From assembly GCA_029531795.1 (NCBI GenBank), contig JAPEIS010000015.1, positions 434,001-498,000 on the forward strand: 64,000 nt of DNA. Direction: 5' to 3'. The notes beneath the pieces are model-generated. The model did not search any database and was not told the origin of the DNA. It saw only the letters and a list, made by a program, of their open reading frames with translations. A program made the position numbers and the translations under genes. Positions 11,698 through 23,869 of this stretch are shown here, in pieces; the first letter of the stretch is position 1, and each line of letters starts with the position of its first letter. The stretch is from Sclerotinia nivalis. Lineage: Eukaryota > Ascomycota > Leotiomycetes > Helotiales > Sclerotiniaceae.

Positions 11698-12783
11698 ATG
11701 TCTCCATCTATTTCTTTTTGCGAACGGGTGAAGAAAATCGGAAATGATTATCACCATCATGATATTTCTATTCCGTTAAAAGAAGAAACAGAAATAGAAA
11801 AAATAGCATATCCAAACCCCAAACAACCTTCTCATCAATCTATCCCTGTATCCTCTCTCCATCCCATCAAGCCCCCAAAAGAAATGTCCGAAACACCACC
11901 TCCTTATTCCCTCATCCCTCATCCATCAAACACATCCAATGCCCATACACCTCAAACTCAAGCTCAAGCCCAAGCTCAAACTCAAACTCGAGTTCCCCCC
12001 CCTCTCTCCGAATTCACAATCGATTCTATCCCCGGAAATATATTCAACGGATTTAAAAACACGCTTTTATTTTACGATTTTCCGAGGAATTCGAATTCGA
12101 ATTCAAAGGGGAGAGAATTCTCGGGTCCGGTTTTTGAAATGTCGATTAAGGGGTTGGAGAGGATTACTTGTATGGTTTTGGTTTTGTGTGGTGGGGGGGA
12201 GGGGAAAAAGGAAGAGGGAAATGTATTGGTAGGAGGTGCACAACTTGATAAATTTAATAAACAGGTGGAAGTTCAGCAGGTGGGGGTAGAAGGGTTACAG
12301 AGGGAGATGGAATCTGGAATGCGGGGTTTTGGTACGGGAAAGGAGGGGAGATGGGAGTGGAAGGTTCCTAGCTCTTTTGATGGGGATGAAAATTCGCGGG
12401 GAAAAGACGGGAAGGATGGCAAAGAGAGGATTTTAATCTGGCAACATAAAATTCCTAATTCTTCATTAGCTCCCTCATTCACAAATCCGAATTTAGAGTT
12501 GAGAGATAAGATTTCGGGGGACTTGTATGCGGTGATTAGATATAATGTTTGGAAGCGGAAGGATATGGTGGGGATACAGTTTAGGAGGAGATGGGAGGAT
12601 GGAGGAGGTGGTAGAAGAAAAGATGGGGAGGAGGAGGATGGGAATGGAAGGGCGAAAAGGGAGTGGAATTTTCAATTGGGTGTTTTGATTACGGGGTGTG
12701 TGGTTGTAGAGAGGGAAAGGCAGAGGAGGAGGAGGAGGGGGACGATTGGTATGGGATTGATTGTGGGGATGGTTTCTGGGTGA
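11698..12783 (+). CDS. Unrecognised protein with Pro/Gln-rich N-terminus
   Basis: One open frame of 361 residues. The second ATG at 11884 (MSETPPPYS) is a plausible start, because residues before it are low-complexity. The N-terminal third is rich in Pro, Gln and Thr, with a QAQAQAQTQT stretch. The rest has predicted strands separated by Gly/Lys/Glu-rich loops (for example LLFYDFPRN, VLIWQHKIP replaced here by ILIWQHKIP, and LYAVIRYNVW), which suggests a beta-rich fold with expanded loops. No signal peptide or membrane segment is clear. I do not recognise the family. The codon bias towards A/G-rich loops and the open frame length favour a real gene. Confidence 0.55.
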   Translation: MSPSISFCERVKKIGNDYHHHDISIPLKEETEIEKIAYPNPKQPSHQSIPVSSLHPIKPPKEMSETPPPYSLIPHPSNTSNAHTPQTQAQAQAQTQTRVPPPLSEFTIDSIPGNIFNGFKNTLLFYDFPRNSNSNSKGREFSGPVFEMSIKGLERITCMVLVLCGGGEGKKEEGNVLVGGAQLDKFNKQVEVQQVGVEGLQREMESGMRGFGTGKEGRWEWKVPSSFDGDENSRGKDGKDGKERILIWQHKIPNSSLAPSFTNPNLELRDKISGDLYAVIRYNVWKRKDMVGIQFRRRWEDGGGGRRKDGEEEDGNGRAKREWNFQLGVLITGCVVVERERQRRRRRGTIGMGLIVGMVSG

Positions 12784-12870
12784 GGTGAGGTGAGGTGAGG
12801 TGATGGGGAGGGAGGGTTGTGGGAGGCGATGAAATGGGATGGTCTTTGATAGGGAAATAATGATAATGAA

Positions 12871-13013
12871 AGAGAAGGAGAAGGAGAAGGAGAAGGAGAA
12901 GGAGAAGGAGAAGGAGAAGGAGAAGGAGAAGGAGAAGGAGAAGGAGAAGGAGAAGGAGAAGGAGAAGGAGAAGGAGAAGGAGAAGGAGAAGGAGAAGGAG
13001 AAGAGAAATATGA
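12871..13013. repeat. GGAGAA hexanucleotide array, about 23 units
   Basis: A nearly perfect 6-base array of about 140 bases lies about 90 bases downstream of the preceding stop codon. The Lys-Glu and Ser-Pro open frames across it are artefacts of the repeat. Copy number is likely to vary between isolates. Confidence 0.95.
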
Positions 13014-13840
13014 GATTAATATAAGGGTAATAGAATATATTTCGCTGTATTTGAGGTTATATATTGACAAAGCATATCAAAAACACGTTCAAAAACCCCA
13101 GCAGATGATTAAATAATTTTGTCTAAAATAAATACTCTAAAGGGCTAACATCAAAATCACAATAATTACAATATCCTTTCTATAAATAACTAACCTAAAT
13201 AACTCTGTATATCAGCAAACCATTCATTCCATCTCATCTTTCCATTCCTATGATTCTACATTCTCTTTAGTCCATACTCGAGCTCACCATTCTCAATAAT
13301 ACATTTCGAATTCATGGAATTATAAAGTATACCTGACGTATCTAAAGAGATCTCTATTACTAAATCATTACACAACAAATACCCACCGACGTGTCCTAAT
13401 ACATAGGATGTACTCCATTTGTGTAATTTGATCGTATTACGTGATCTCGCTTCCTTTCAAGGGGAGCAAGGCAGGACAGGATTTCTTTTTCGTTGTTCTA
13501 TCAAAGCTTTTGAATTCCCAGATGCGGTTATAGAGCACACTCGGTTGACAGGTATTAATTTCCTCTTGTCTTCTATCCTGTCTTCAAGGAAAGGGTAAGC
13601 TTGTTGACGGTTACTATCTATTGGAATTTGGAAATAGAAAGAAATACACGAAGTGTTTTCAGGATGAGGTAGAGAGGAATGTTGGAAAAAGAATAGAAAG
13701 TGGAGTGGGGAAGAATAATTTTTAATGATTTTATTTGCGGAGCAGTAGAATGAAATAGTGAACAGTGTATAAAAATGCTGAAGACTATTAAAAGATTTAT
13801 TGAACTCTATTAAGAAGCTATAGAATTTATACCAAGTTAA

Positions 13841-13990
13841 GATGTATCGCAGAAAGACAGATAATCAAATTGCGAGGCTAGAAGATAAAACTTAAGATCT
13901 AATCGCTCCACGAAGCAGATGTCGAAAATCAGGCGACTCTTATCAATAAGAAACGAGATCTCGAAGCTCAGCCCGAGGGGTGCCTTGTTG
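13841..13990 (+). pseudogene. Possible relic of a coiled-coil protein gene
   Basis: Starting at an ATG near 13842 the frame reads MYRRKTDNQIARLEDKT, then TAA, then a frame change to LHEADVENQATLINKKRD and LEAQPEG. Heptad-like charged residues run through both parts. The TAA would be a CAA (Gln) in an intact frame. It is short, so chance cannot be excluded. Confidence 0.25.
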
Positions 13991-15408
13991 ATTGATTGAT
14001 TGAATAAATTAACATCTACACTGAGTCTAAGACTATCTAAGACGGCTAAACGTTCTTGCGAACTCCTAACAAGTAATATAATGAAGGTAAGCTGGCTTAT
14101 TGGTCTAGCTAAGTATATAATTTGAGCGATTGAGTTGGACTCAGTCTTTTGAGTTGAATGGAGGAAATGAAAACTAATCTTGGGGGACGGACCTCGTGGG
14201 GGTGCCTTATCTCACTACCATTTTCATCGAATATCAATATCTTTCCTCTCTTTTCCTATTCTAAATCTAAAATCAGAAAGAAATATGATATTTCAACGAT
14301 TAGGAACAGGATATGAAGCCCTTTTTTTTACTACGAAGAACGTAATAAAAGAGGAAAGGATGGGAAAGAGAGTATTGGGAGGCGAAATCAAACTCAATGC
14401 GGGCAATAAAGTCTGGAACTTATTATGATAGGTAGTGTGTGAGGGCCCGGAGAAATGGACGTAGAACATCTCCTCTCCCCACAAAACTTCCCTTTTCAGT
14501 GATTGAGATGGACTTCATTTTACTTATTTATATCAAGTGATTATCAGATTGAAAATACAACCAGTAGAGCCGGATATGGTCGATAAAGTATTTAATTTTC
14601 GATCTGTAATATAGACACAAAGTCACATTTAGATGCGATAGAGTTTTTATTTTGTCGAGAATGATATACAGAAACCCCTCACTCTACTATTTATAATGTT
14701 TTGTACTAACATAAAACTATAACAGCCTCACTGTCTCAGGCAAAGTTTCTATAGCGCCATTCTTCTCCACAGATAACAGAACCTCCTTGTCATTATCAAA
14801 ACCATGTACAACCAAAGTCAACAAAGAAGTAAATATTCCATATCATTTAGCAACCAGGTAGATCATCATTCATCGAAGCTCGATATTCTAGATATTGAAA
14901 ACTGATCGGATGAAACTTTGGTTTAGGACTAGAATTATGGGATAATTAATGATTGCTTCAAACATTCTTTGCGTTACTTATTTCCCAATCGAGGTGCTGG
15001 TGGGCACGATAGAAGGATTACGCAGAGACGGTATTGTGTTGGTTGAGCGCACGAAGAAACAACCTACGGCATGGATCAATGCTGAGAAGATAGATAATGA
15101 TAGAATTAATTCCTAGACTAGCCCAACTGTTGCTAAAATCCTGTTCTAGACGTGCTGTAGCCCCTAGACTTGCAATTTCCCGGCCTTCTGTCCCTTATAT
15201 TATGACCATTGCCGATTTGAAATACTTTATCTCTCAGGAGATAGCATCACTGAGATATCTTCGACCATATGAGTACCGGTGTTGAAAGTCAGAGACTTGC
15301 GTCGAGCCGCGACTTAGGAATGAGCTTCGAATATGAATAGAGTATGGTGTCACAGTTATCTAGAGTTTATTGTTTTTTGAAAGCTTTTTGGGAAACGGTC
15401 ATTTTCGA

Positions 15409-17590
15409 CTATAGCATGGTTATAGTGTTGAGTATCTCTGAAAAAGGATCATCTGCAAAATCAAAATCCTCGATTGGTGTCTGTTGCTCATGGGGTGGAG
15501 ACGTAGGTCTATAATAGAAAATCACAACACCCACTCGCTCGTATTCCCTGTTACCCTCCGAGACGGTTCTTAGTATGAGACACCCAACGATGGAATCCAC
15601 GTCGTCCACAGTAAAATCTATGGAATCAGCCAGGCGAAGTGCTGCAATTGGAAAGAGGCGTAAACTTGAACACTCAACTTCGTGCACTTGAATATCAAGA
15701 AAAGACCTTGTTTTCCTTGAGGTACCGCCCATGAAAATGCCATTAGCATCAACATGAAGCCACTGACCGGCATCTTCGAGCCCGATAGGAAAAAGTCTTC
15801 CTTTAAGTCGGATATAACCATCGCAGTATTCGGTGTAAATTCGATCTCGCGGACTGGCAACTTGGGCTACTATAACTCTCGCAAGCGCATACGCCATAAA
15901 GGAGGGTCCGAAGAGTGCGTCTGTCAAAGTTACAGGATCAGAGAAATCCAGTGATGCCCACGACCAAGTGGGACCTTCTTGTTGATCAGAAAGAGCATTT
16001 GAAAGAGCTTTAGACACAAATATACAACTTACAGCGATAAGGTTTTGCTCTTGTAGGAAATGAAGGACCTTTGTTGAAGGCCCAAAGCAGACATTCAGGC
16101 AATTGACTCCTCCATAGCCCTGCAAGATAGACATCGTTAAGTTGTTTCTGATATTCTCGAGCTATTGCGCCAATTGCCACCAGTCTATCGGATGGATAAG
16201 TGAGAGAGCAGCTGAGATATCGACGTAGAGTGTCATGCCAAAATTTATGTTCGAAGACTTGCAATCCTGATTTCCAATCCTTTGATTCAAAATCTTTCTC
16301 ACGCAAGCGATAGGTTTCTCTTCCTAACCATCCACCACTATCAAATATGAAGGGTATACCAGTGGGGAAGGTTTCGGAAGCCCTGTCTTCTCTACATTCC
16401 CAAAGCAGCTGCTTATCAAAATATATCGTTCTGGGGCTCAACATTTGTTCTTACAAAACCCAAGCTCGTCTATAAAGTGGGAAATGACTATGAGTATCAA
16501 CAATCAAGTTAGATTTTGGTGATAGATGATAGAATTCTTGCTGATCCTCTACTACGGCCAACTTACGCACTGGCGGCCCAAAGATCTTGTCGTTTCCGGT
16601 GCGAGTATAGAAGAGTCTCTTATTGGGGCTTCCCTCAACACTAGAAGCATAAGAAGCAGCAATAACACAGAGCAACTGCGTATACACTTTATCCATAACC
16701 AATGCCTCAACACTCCAATCTTCCTTAAAATCTTATATAATACACATAAAATCTATCCAGATATACGAAACTTTCATATCCCTAGTATATTAAATAGCGT
16801 CTTAAAGAGAGGCAGTAAGCTTGTCTATTGGGATATGTTCCATCAATGCTAATCGATTGCCGCTCAAGAGTAGAATCGATTGATCAGAGGAAGCACCCCA
16901 TCTATGACTCAATGCGAAATACGGCGGGTAACTGTTCTTGGAGAGTTTTTGCGTTTCAACAAGCTTTATAATACTGTTGTCGAGCTCAACATCTACGAGA
17001 TGAGTTGGTAACCACTGTATTTTATCTGCGCTGCATTTCGAATGTTTTTGCATGCAATTATCAATCCAACCCGAGGCTAGTATACGGCATGATGGAGAAG
17101 ACGTTTCCTGTGGAAATGTGTACCCAGAGGTTGAACTATCTATATCATGAGGTTCTATAGATTCATTAGAGTTTCCAAAAGTCAAGAGAATGGCTCAGGG
17201 GCCCAAGACATACCGGGAATTCCCACCATCACAAATTCAATTTGGCATAGCGGGATTTCATCAACTCGATGAAGCTCAAATAAATCCATACTGAGGATTT
17301 TGAGGCCTGATTCACTGGTTGTATAATATCGAAACACTGCCTTAAGCCCATTTAAAAAAGACTCGCTCATTCCGCGACATTTATCCTGAAGTAGAATTTC
17401 CCCATAGAGTATTTTGCACCATTGGCAATTAGCCTGAGCTGATGCCAACCCCCAAATAGGAGGAATCAAGAAGTGGGGAAAGTGGGCGCCTTTCGGGCTG
17501 GGGGAATGCTTTCGTACACGTGAGACAAGGCTCAGAATGGAAGTTTGGGTCAAAAGGTGGTGATAAGTCAACAAGTTCTTCTTGAGCCAT
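15409..17590 (-). pseudogene. HET-domain (heterokaryon incompatibility) gene, inactivated
   Basis: The start is probably ATG 17590, followed by a CLTC cysteine pair. A frame change near 17480-17500 then links to ANCQWCKIL. Two introns fit: 17213-17155 (GTATGT...CTATAG) and 16032-15975 (GTAAGT...AAG). HET motifs are clear: YFALSHRWG, SYIWIDFMCII, RRAWVL and PTWSWASLD. Four in-frame TAA codons interrupt the domain at 16802-16804, 16790-16792, 16733-16735 and 16451-16453. Each sits where the family has glutamine (for example CII-Q-D and AWVL-Q-E), so each is a CAA to TAA change. HET proteins mediate non-self recognition and cell death on hyphal fusion. This copy should give only truncated product. 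Confidence 0.88.
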
Positions 17591-18943
17591 GATGCATCCA
17601 AAAAAATTGCGATAATTTTATGAATTGAATTGATTGAGATTGTCCCCATGAGCATTAATTTGAAGAAAATCAGCATTAGATGAGGGGAAAGTCGGATCTG
17701 GCTCAATGTAACCATGTGACGACTCACCTCAATTGGGCGACTAACCGCATTTGTTTAGTTTGATGGTATCTTTTCATTTCGATTCGTTATCATCCATCTA
17801 TCCATGCTTGACAAGCCACTGCTAAATACATCATTGTAGACTGTACGGAAGTTGATGTGGAAAGTATTATAAACTACGCTAAAAAAAAAGAAGGCCGAAA
17901 CAGGGGCTTTGGCCAATAATATCATCTCGTTGGTTGAAAATTTATATGGCGAAATCTAGATGGCTAAAGTACTGTCTTGAATTTCAAGATTTACTAACAA
18001 AGTCATTCAAATTCTTCAAACTCAGTATTCAAATCTCCATCTAAAAGCTATTCAAAAGCTATTAGAATTTCCAAAGCTTTAAATCTTCAAAATCTTCGAA
18101 ATTTGGGGAAGGAACAGCTCAATATCTATTCGGATTCCTTGAAGCGGTATCAAAAGACAGGAAAAACAACAATACATATACCAAAAATGTCTTGCACTAT
18201 TTACCCTTTCAACCTCCGTACAAAATCTTCGCCTCCGTAAGAAATCAATGGCACGTATAATTCTTTCTCCTTCACGACCGACTATTCATCAATCTTATAG
18301 CCAGCAAGCCAAGTCAAGTATGAAATATAGCTATACACTACCAAAACACACGAAATCAAATTTTCAAAACGTGCATATCAGAAGAAAAGAATTCGAAATA
18401 TGCTATAATAGTCGACTCCCTATAACTCAGCCGTCTACTATCGTAATCGGGGAAAGCAATTTGTTTCGGAAAGTAATTTGTTCTGATAACTTTATCAAAT
18501 TTTGAAATCATTAAACTCAATTTAATTATACAAATCTAACGATAAATTCTTTTTTCGATAAATGTATCAAAAGATTTCGGGGACAAATTGCTTTCCCCGA
18601 CTACATCAGTAGGCGGCGGTTGAGCCCTAGAGCACCGACTATTACTTCTTGAATGAAGTGAGGCTAAAAACGCATGTCGAAGTTCATAAATCTCATTCAT
18701 TACACTGGGAAGAAATAGACTTCAACTACTGTGGTATATTCTTCCTGCTGGCCCATGATACGAGTCATTGATTCAGTCTTCCGTCTCCCTCACAACGCCA
18801 ATAAACACATACTTAACAGAAGATTGCTCCGAATCACGCGCTAACACCCTTCCAAAAATAAAAATAAAATAACACCACAAACCCAACCGTAAATTACATT
18901 TATGTATCCGATTAATATGTTTTCCTAGCGCACACAAACCCCA
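17591..18943. other. Gene-free stretch containing a MITE
   Basis: AT-rich sequence with no credible gene; the open frame at 18248-18505 overlaps the inverted-repeat element and is not called. The MITE at 18408-18642 is listed separately. Confidence 0.5.
18408..18642. mobile_element. Probable MITE (Tc1/mariner-like non-autonomous element)
   Basis: The two halves are imperfect inverted copies. Both ends read ATAGTCG inward and both are flanked by TA. Inside, an 18-base block (TCGGGGAAAGCAATTTGT) is repeated exactly in inverted orientation, and the sequence between matches with gaps (CTCA-CCG, CTACT). Length is about 235 bases with no open frame. TA flanks and size fit a mariner-type MITE. No related full-length element is in the window. 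Confidence 0.65.
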
Positions 18944-19939
18944 TTAAAACTCCTCTTCTTCCCCCAGTCGACCCATAAAACTCCACTGCTCCACCGCATG
19001 AATCTCCGCCGGCCACCTATTAGCCAACCGCCTCGCCATCTTCTCCTCCCTCGAAATGCCCATCTCATACAACCCGGTAACATCCTCCCTATCCAGATTC
19101 GTTCTGCGAGCTATACAGCTCTTGCTCGTTTTGAATTTCTTCATACCTAGCACTAATACCTCTACCACTGGCGGGATCCAGCTAGGATCATTTGAATTTC
19201 TATATTCTTGCAACGCTTTCTCGACCTGTGCGGTGATTTGGGAGGGTTTGTGATGGAGCAATTGTTGCATGGGATTATCGAGGGGTTCGTGGTAGACTAT
19301 GGAGGTATTGGGGAGACCGAGCCATTGGTCGAAGGGTTCGATGAGGAGGGTGAGGGATTGGAGGGAGGGGAATTTGTGCAGCCAGTCTAAGAGCCAAGAG
19401 GTTGATAATGGTTCTAGATAAAGACCTTGTGCCAGCCATACATTTAGTGGAAATGCAACATGTTGGACTACAGGCACAATCCCACTATTCCGATATGAAT
19501 CAGGAACCTTTTCCTTGAACAAATATTGTTCCAGAGTGCCGTTTGTCCAAGAGGCAGATGGAGGGAAGTAGATGGTGTCTGTGTTTGGATTCCAGTAAAA
19601 ATCTGACTCTTCTGTATTGGGCCCAAGTCCGTTTCTACAAATGCTTAAAGCTAGGGCTCGAGATTCGGAATTGACATGACAGATGGTTGGAATAGCCGAG
19701 AAGTTTCCCTGAAGAGATGCTCGTGTGTCATCATATGCATCCACTTTAACCTTGAGCGTTCGACCATTCGGGAGAGCGTATCTCCAGATTTGTAGACGAA
19801 GCTCCGGTGGTAGATCGCGGAATTGTGGGAACAGAGGCTCTTCTTCAAGACTCGCGACTTTGGGTATATGTTCGGCTGACATATTTGTGAATACCGCTTC
19901 AGAAAATTCTGGAATGATGCGGGGAATTTTCGACAACAA
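18944..19939 (-). CDS. 2EXR domain protein
   Basis: A single frame of 331 residues. Residues 37-60 contain the hallmark FPQFRDLPPELRLQIW followed by RYALPNGR, typical of the fungal 2EXR family. Next come the usual strand with conserved CHVNSESR and a YWNPNTDTIYF segment. The C-terminus is acidic (EEEEF). The family is expanded in filamentous fungi, and its molecular function is not established. No signal peptide or membrane segment. The first ATG is at the start of the frame; a second (MSAEHIPK, residue 20) is also possible. Confidence 0.88.
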   Translation of the reverse strand: MLSKIPRIIPEFSEAVFTNMSAEHIPKVASLEEEPLFPQFRDLPPELRLQIWRYALPNGRTLKVKVDAYDDTRASLQGNFSAIPTICHVNSESRALALSICRNGLGPNTEESDFYWNPNTDTIYFPPSASWTNGTLEQYLFKEKVPDSYRNSGIVPVVQHVAFPLNVWLAQGLYLEPLSTSWLLDWLHKFPSLQSLTLLIEPFDQWLGLPNTSIVYHEPLDNPMQQLLHHKPSQITAQVEKALQEYRNSNDPSWIPPVVEVLVLGMKKFKTSKSCIARRTNLDREDVTGLYEMGISREEKMARRLANRWPAEIHAVEQWSFMGRLGEEEEF

Positions 19940-21477
19940 GATAAAAAGAGTCCAGAAATTTTATCCTTATGCCATCAAATGTGGCTTCATATTCACCCAT
20001 AGTATAATCAGAATATAAAGACCTATCAACAACACAAAAGTGGCGCAGTAACACCATACGCGCGCAATAAGGTTATATTACAACCCGTGGGCAACAGGTC
20101 GCCAATCCCTCGACTCCCAAGACAGCCGCGGTCCCATGAACAAGAGACGACCTTTTTTCCTCAAGAATAATGATGTAAAAAAAATAAGCGCACCGCCTTG
20201 CAAGCGTTTTATGTGGAGCTGGCCTTAGCGAAAGGAATATGTATGTATAAGTTGGTTGGTGCTTCAAAATCAAGACCAAACGAATATCTCAGATCCAGCC
20301 ACAGTCAGTCATAACCAACAATGATGGACCACCACACAGGAATCTCCTATAGATCGCGCTGCGATCAAGAAAAGTTCTTCAGATAAGAGTTCTATGTTTT
20401 AGAGATACGAATAGCAGATTAAATATTCACTACTCCGATCTTGCACTTCCCCTTATATATGTATATAATCAAACCAGCTTGAGACATACACGATTTGAAC
20501 TATCAAGCATAACGAGACCCTTTACTTGCATCGAATAGTTAAGAGATGATATGAATCGATATATACGATCCGAACCATAAAATCAAGCACTACATGCCTC
20601 ATCACTCGACTTATCATTACATCATATACTATGAAAAAAGTAGGTCGAGATACATGCGTCCCAATAGCACGTTGCGAGGGGAAATAGGATACTGTTACGG
20701 GTTCATCTCCCTTCACCTGCACGTGATTATGTATGCCTTAGGCACACATACATACACTCACTTCTATATAGTCAGATCACCTCCTTGACCTTCTTCTCCT
20801 CCTCGTAGTACAACAATAGATCAAACCTACACATACCTTTTCCCTTACCGTGATAGATACGAATTGATCAAATTACATTGTATAAACTTCGAATAGTAGA
20901 ATTAATGGGATTTAACAATAAATTAAGATTGTATACAATAGATATTCAAAAAGATTAATGAAAACGATTGATTATTCTGAAAGGGAAAACGAAGCCTTTT
21001 TCTTATATTTAATTACGAAGGATCATATAATTTAATGCTTATGAACTAGCTACATATGTAGCCTAAATAATCCAACTTTCTCACAATACTCAAAAAAAAT
21101 AAAAAAAATAAACAAATCCACCCAGAGACAATTCAGTCAATAAATATTTGACCTCCATACTTGACTTCAAGAACATGTCCATGTCCATGCCCATGTCTAT
21201 GCCAGCGACCGATAAATGCAAAACCACTAGGTTAAAAAGCATAATATAATCAAATGATCATGACGAGATACCTCTCCATCTCAACCGAGAAAAATATGCG
21301 CAGCTTGAAAACCACCTATTAAACCATGTAATCTTCAATTCTTTCTCGCATGTTTCGCTAAAACGTCTCTTTTGACCATACGGTCTATGTATATATACAT
21401 TCACTCATCCGTTCTCTTCATCCAATTATCATCCCCTTCGTCCCCTTCATCCCCTTCATGTTCCCCGAAACCTCCAT
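19940..21477. other. Intergenic, nothing recognised
   Basis: Sequence upstream of the 2EXR gene and downstream of the Arf-GAP gene. Short open frames on both strands lack domains. AT-rich near 20900-21100. No repeat or RNA gene recognised. Confidence 0.4.
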
Positions 21478-22858
21478 CTACCACTTTTCCCAATCATCAT
21501 CTTTCTTTGCTGCAACTCCACTCCCATTCCCACTACCCCCATTCCTCTTAACAGCGGCCGTTCCAATCGACGCACTCGGTGCATGTTGTCTCTTAGCCCC
21601 CGCGTCCGCAAAACTATCCCAAAAATCCTTCTTACTCTCATCAATCGGTACATCTCTCGAGGAGCCACTGCCACTGCCTTCTACAAAGCGGTTAAATCCC
21701 TCTGCGGCATTTTTGGCTCCATTTTGCGCATTCCGTGCAACTTGAGCAGCAGTAAGTTGCGCTTGTTTTGCTACTTCGGATTCGGCGATCTGTGAGAAGT
21801 TGTTGTCAGTTAATGTTGATTGTGTGAATATGAAGGGGCTTGGATATCTGGGCGTGCTAAGGAATCGAAATTACCTTTGCAGCTGTAGGTTGTATGTAGC
21901 CCTCATTAACAGTCTTTGCTGTCTTTCCCACAGTAGTTGTGAACCATCCAAAGCCCTTCGTCAGCGCCGCCACAGGATCTCTCTGCAGATCTTCAAAGCC
22001 CGGTAATCTGGCATTATTATCCTCTCTCTCAATTGGTTGGCTTCCGAACCCCGCATATTTGCCTCCTTGTGAAGGTGGTAAGTCCTCCGATCGGTTTGCG
22101 TTCGCAGCTCCAAGCCCAGCAAAGTATCTATCATCAACCTTTACTTTTCCATTAGAAGGGCTAGAGTTTCGTGCCCCAAGAGGAGTTTGTGATTGTGATC
22201 GAGAGTTGGTAGAACTGTGGTTTGAGATGGGTGTAGCAGCAGCCGTAGATTTTGAAGCGGGTGCCTTAGGTACAGGAACGTATTCTCGTTTCTCGACTTT
22301 CGCAGTGAGCCGTTCTTTATATTCTTCTCCAACTTCACCAGAGTATCGCTCCGCAATTGTTGCATCGTCCCAACTTTGAAATTGTCAGTTATGTGCCAAT
22401 CCCCTGCTGACCCTGAGGATCCTGTCGCAAAGAAAGTCCACTTACGTGATACCACTCATAACATTTCTCTCATCTTGATCGAAAAAATCCCTCCACGTTT
22501 TGTTTCCTCCTTCCCTCATCCGCTCAATCTCTTGCGCCTTGAAAGCATCCATTGTAATACTCCTGACAAAACTAATATGAACTCCCAACCCTCGGTGAAC
22601 GCCGGCGCATGATAAGCAGATGAAAACGCCGAATTTTGGGGAAGCCCATTGAGGAGAGGGTGCATTACAGTCGATACATCTGTCGTTGCCATTGGTTTTG
22701 GAAATATCAAGGAGCTGGATTCAAGACACGTTTAGCATGAGTGCTTGTGTTGGAAATGAAATAATGGATGTCTGCGCCAATGGCCCATGTAATGCGAAGA
22801 AATAGAATACCTTTGACCTTGTCTCCGGATCGACCTCCCACATAGCCTTTGAAGTCAT
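21478..22858 (-). CDS. gcs1: ADP-ribosylation factor GTPase-activating protein (Gcs1/ARFGAP1-like)
   Basis: Four exons with matching phases (22858-22811, 22714-22446, 22373-21875, 21789-21478) give 375 residues. The N-terminus is an Arf-GAP domain: zinc finger CIDC...CLSC with 16 residues between pairs, and the catalytic arginine in GLGVHISFVRS. Downstream are WDDATIAERY, a Ser/Thr-rich linker, and alternating Gly/Phe/Trp segments (FGWFTTTVGK, FWDSF) like the curvature-sensing regions of ArfGAP1. It ends DDDWEKW, as is common in Gcs1 proteins. The family stimulates GTP hydrolysis by Arf1 in COPI vesicle traffic at the Golgi. Gcs1 is favoured over Age2 or Glo3 because of the C-terminal layout. 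Confidence 0.92.
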
Positions 22859-23869
22859 TCTCGTTGTTGGTGCTGAAATCGACTGCTGATTGTGTGTCTT
22901 ATTCCTCTAGAATTTCAAGGTTCCTGTCGTCGACAGAACCTCCCACTTAGGCTCCTTTACGTTTCGAGGACCAATTGCTCAATGGACGTAATCGCGAATG
23001 TTGATTTCTTTGTGGGAGTCTCGGAAGTATACTGAAATTGAATTATTCGATTCGTACATATAGATGTTTGTCGTCGAGTATGGATCGTCCTTGGCCTGAT
23101 GTGGTGGGGCTTTACAAAGGGGAATTGGATTTCTAAATTTGGGAGTGTTTGCGCAAGAGAGGCCCAACCACGCTAATAGAAATCTAGACCAATCAATATA
23201 CAAGGTTGAAGATCGAGGCTGTGAGGCTTGAGATTTTGGAAAAGGGGTTCATGAGTATTGCTGAAATGGTAGTATTTGATGCTGGAAAGGGAAATTGAAA
23301 ATTGAGACATTATGGAACTTGGACTGGAAACATGGTAGGTTCTAGGTCACATCAAAATATATCACTGAAAGATTATAATTCTGCTGGTAAAATCGTCCAC
23401 TTTATTATCATCGATAATGATAGCGTTGTCATCAATCATTAATCAATAACTTTTCCATGCCCACCCATCCCATATGGAAGCACGTCAGAAAAAATCTAGT
23501 GTACACCCAGAGAATGCCAGCAAAATTGTAATAAGACATAGTTTTCGAAAAAAAAGTCATGAAGAACTATGAATCCCTACTCGGGAATGAAAAGTTAAGT
23601 CTGTCAGAAGAAAAGAGCGTGAAAGCCCAAAGATCTATTTAGACGCCATCAACAAGTCCACTGAGTTAGTATTCATATGTCCACCTAAAAGAAAATCGTC
23701 AAGAAGAGGGTCGATCCATTGAGTATATCAGGAACGAATCCATCCTCCTCCCTGAGAGCTCCCACAACGCGCCGACAATGGTCCAAAAGCAACGCATAGC
23801 AATGCATTAGTCTATCGTCTGCAGAGTTGCAGAACTCTCCTCTCATTCACATCATACAATGTTTACTGC
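22859..23869. other. Intergenic, nothing recognised
   Basis: Lies between the Arf-GAP start and the RRM gene 3' end, both on the minus strand, so it holds the Arf-GAP promoter and the RRM gene 3' UTR. No open frame with features. Confidence 0.4.

Larger units (their letters stand above)
12784..15408. other. Gene-free stretch with hexanucleotide array and a coiled-coil relic
   Basis: It begins with a short GAGGT run right after the preceding stop, then the GGAGAA array (12871-13013). A possible decayed coding fragment lies at 13841-13990 (listed separately). Open frames at 14180-14484 and 15097-15285 show no domain. Nothing else is recognised. Confidence 0.4.

Noticed and set aside
12672..13070. 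Ser-Pro repeat and Lys-Glu repeat open frames
   Set aside because: Both are translations of the GGAGAA array on opposite strands.
17182..17727. 181-residue frame as the true HET N-terminus
   Set aside because: It begins at a GTG that is part of a splice-donor-like GTGAGT, and its first half lacks the CLTC pair found in the alternative frame starting at 17590.
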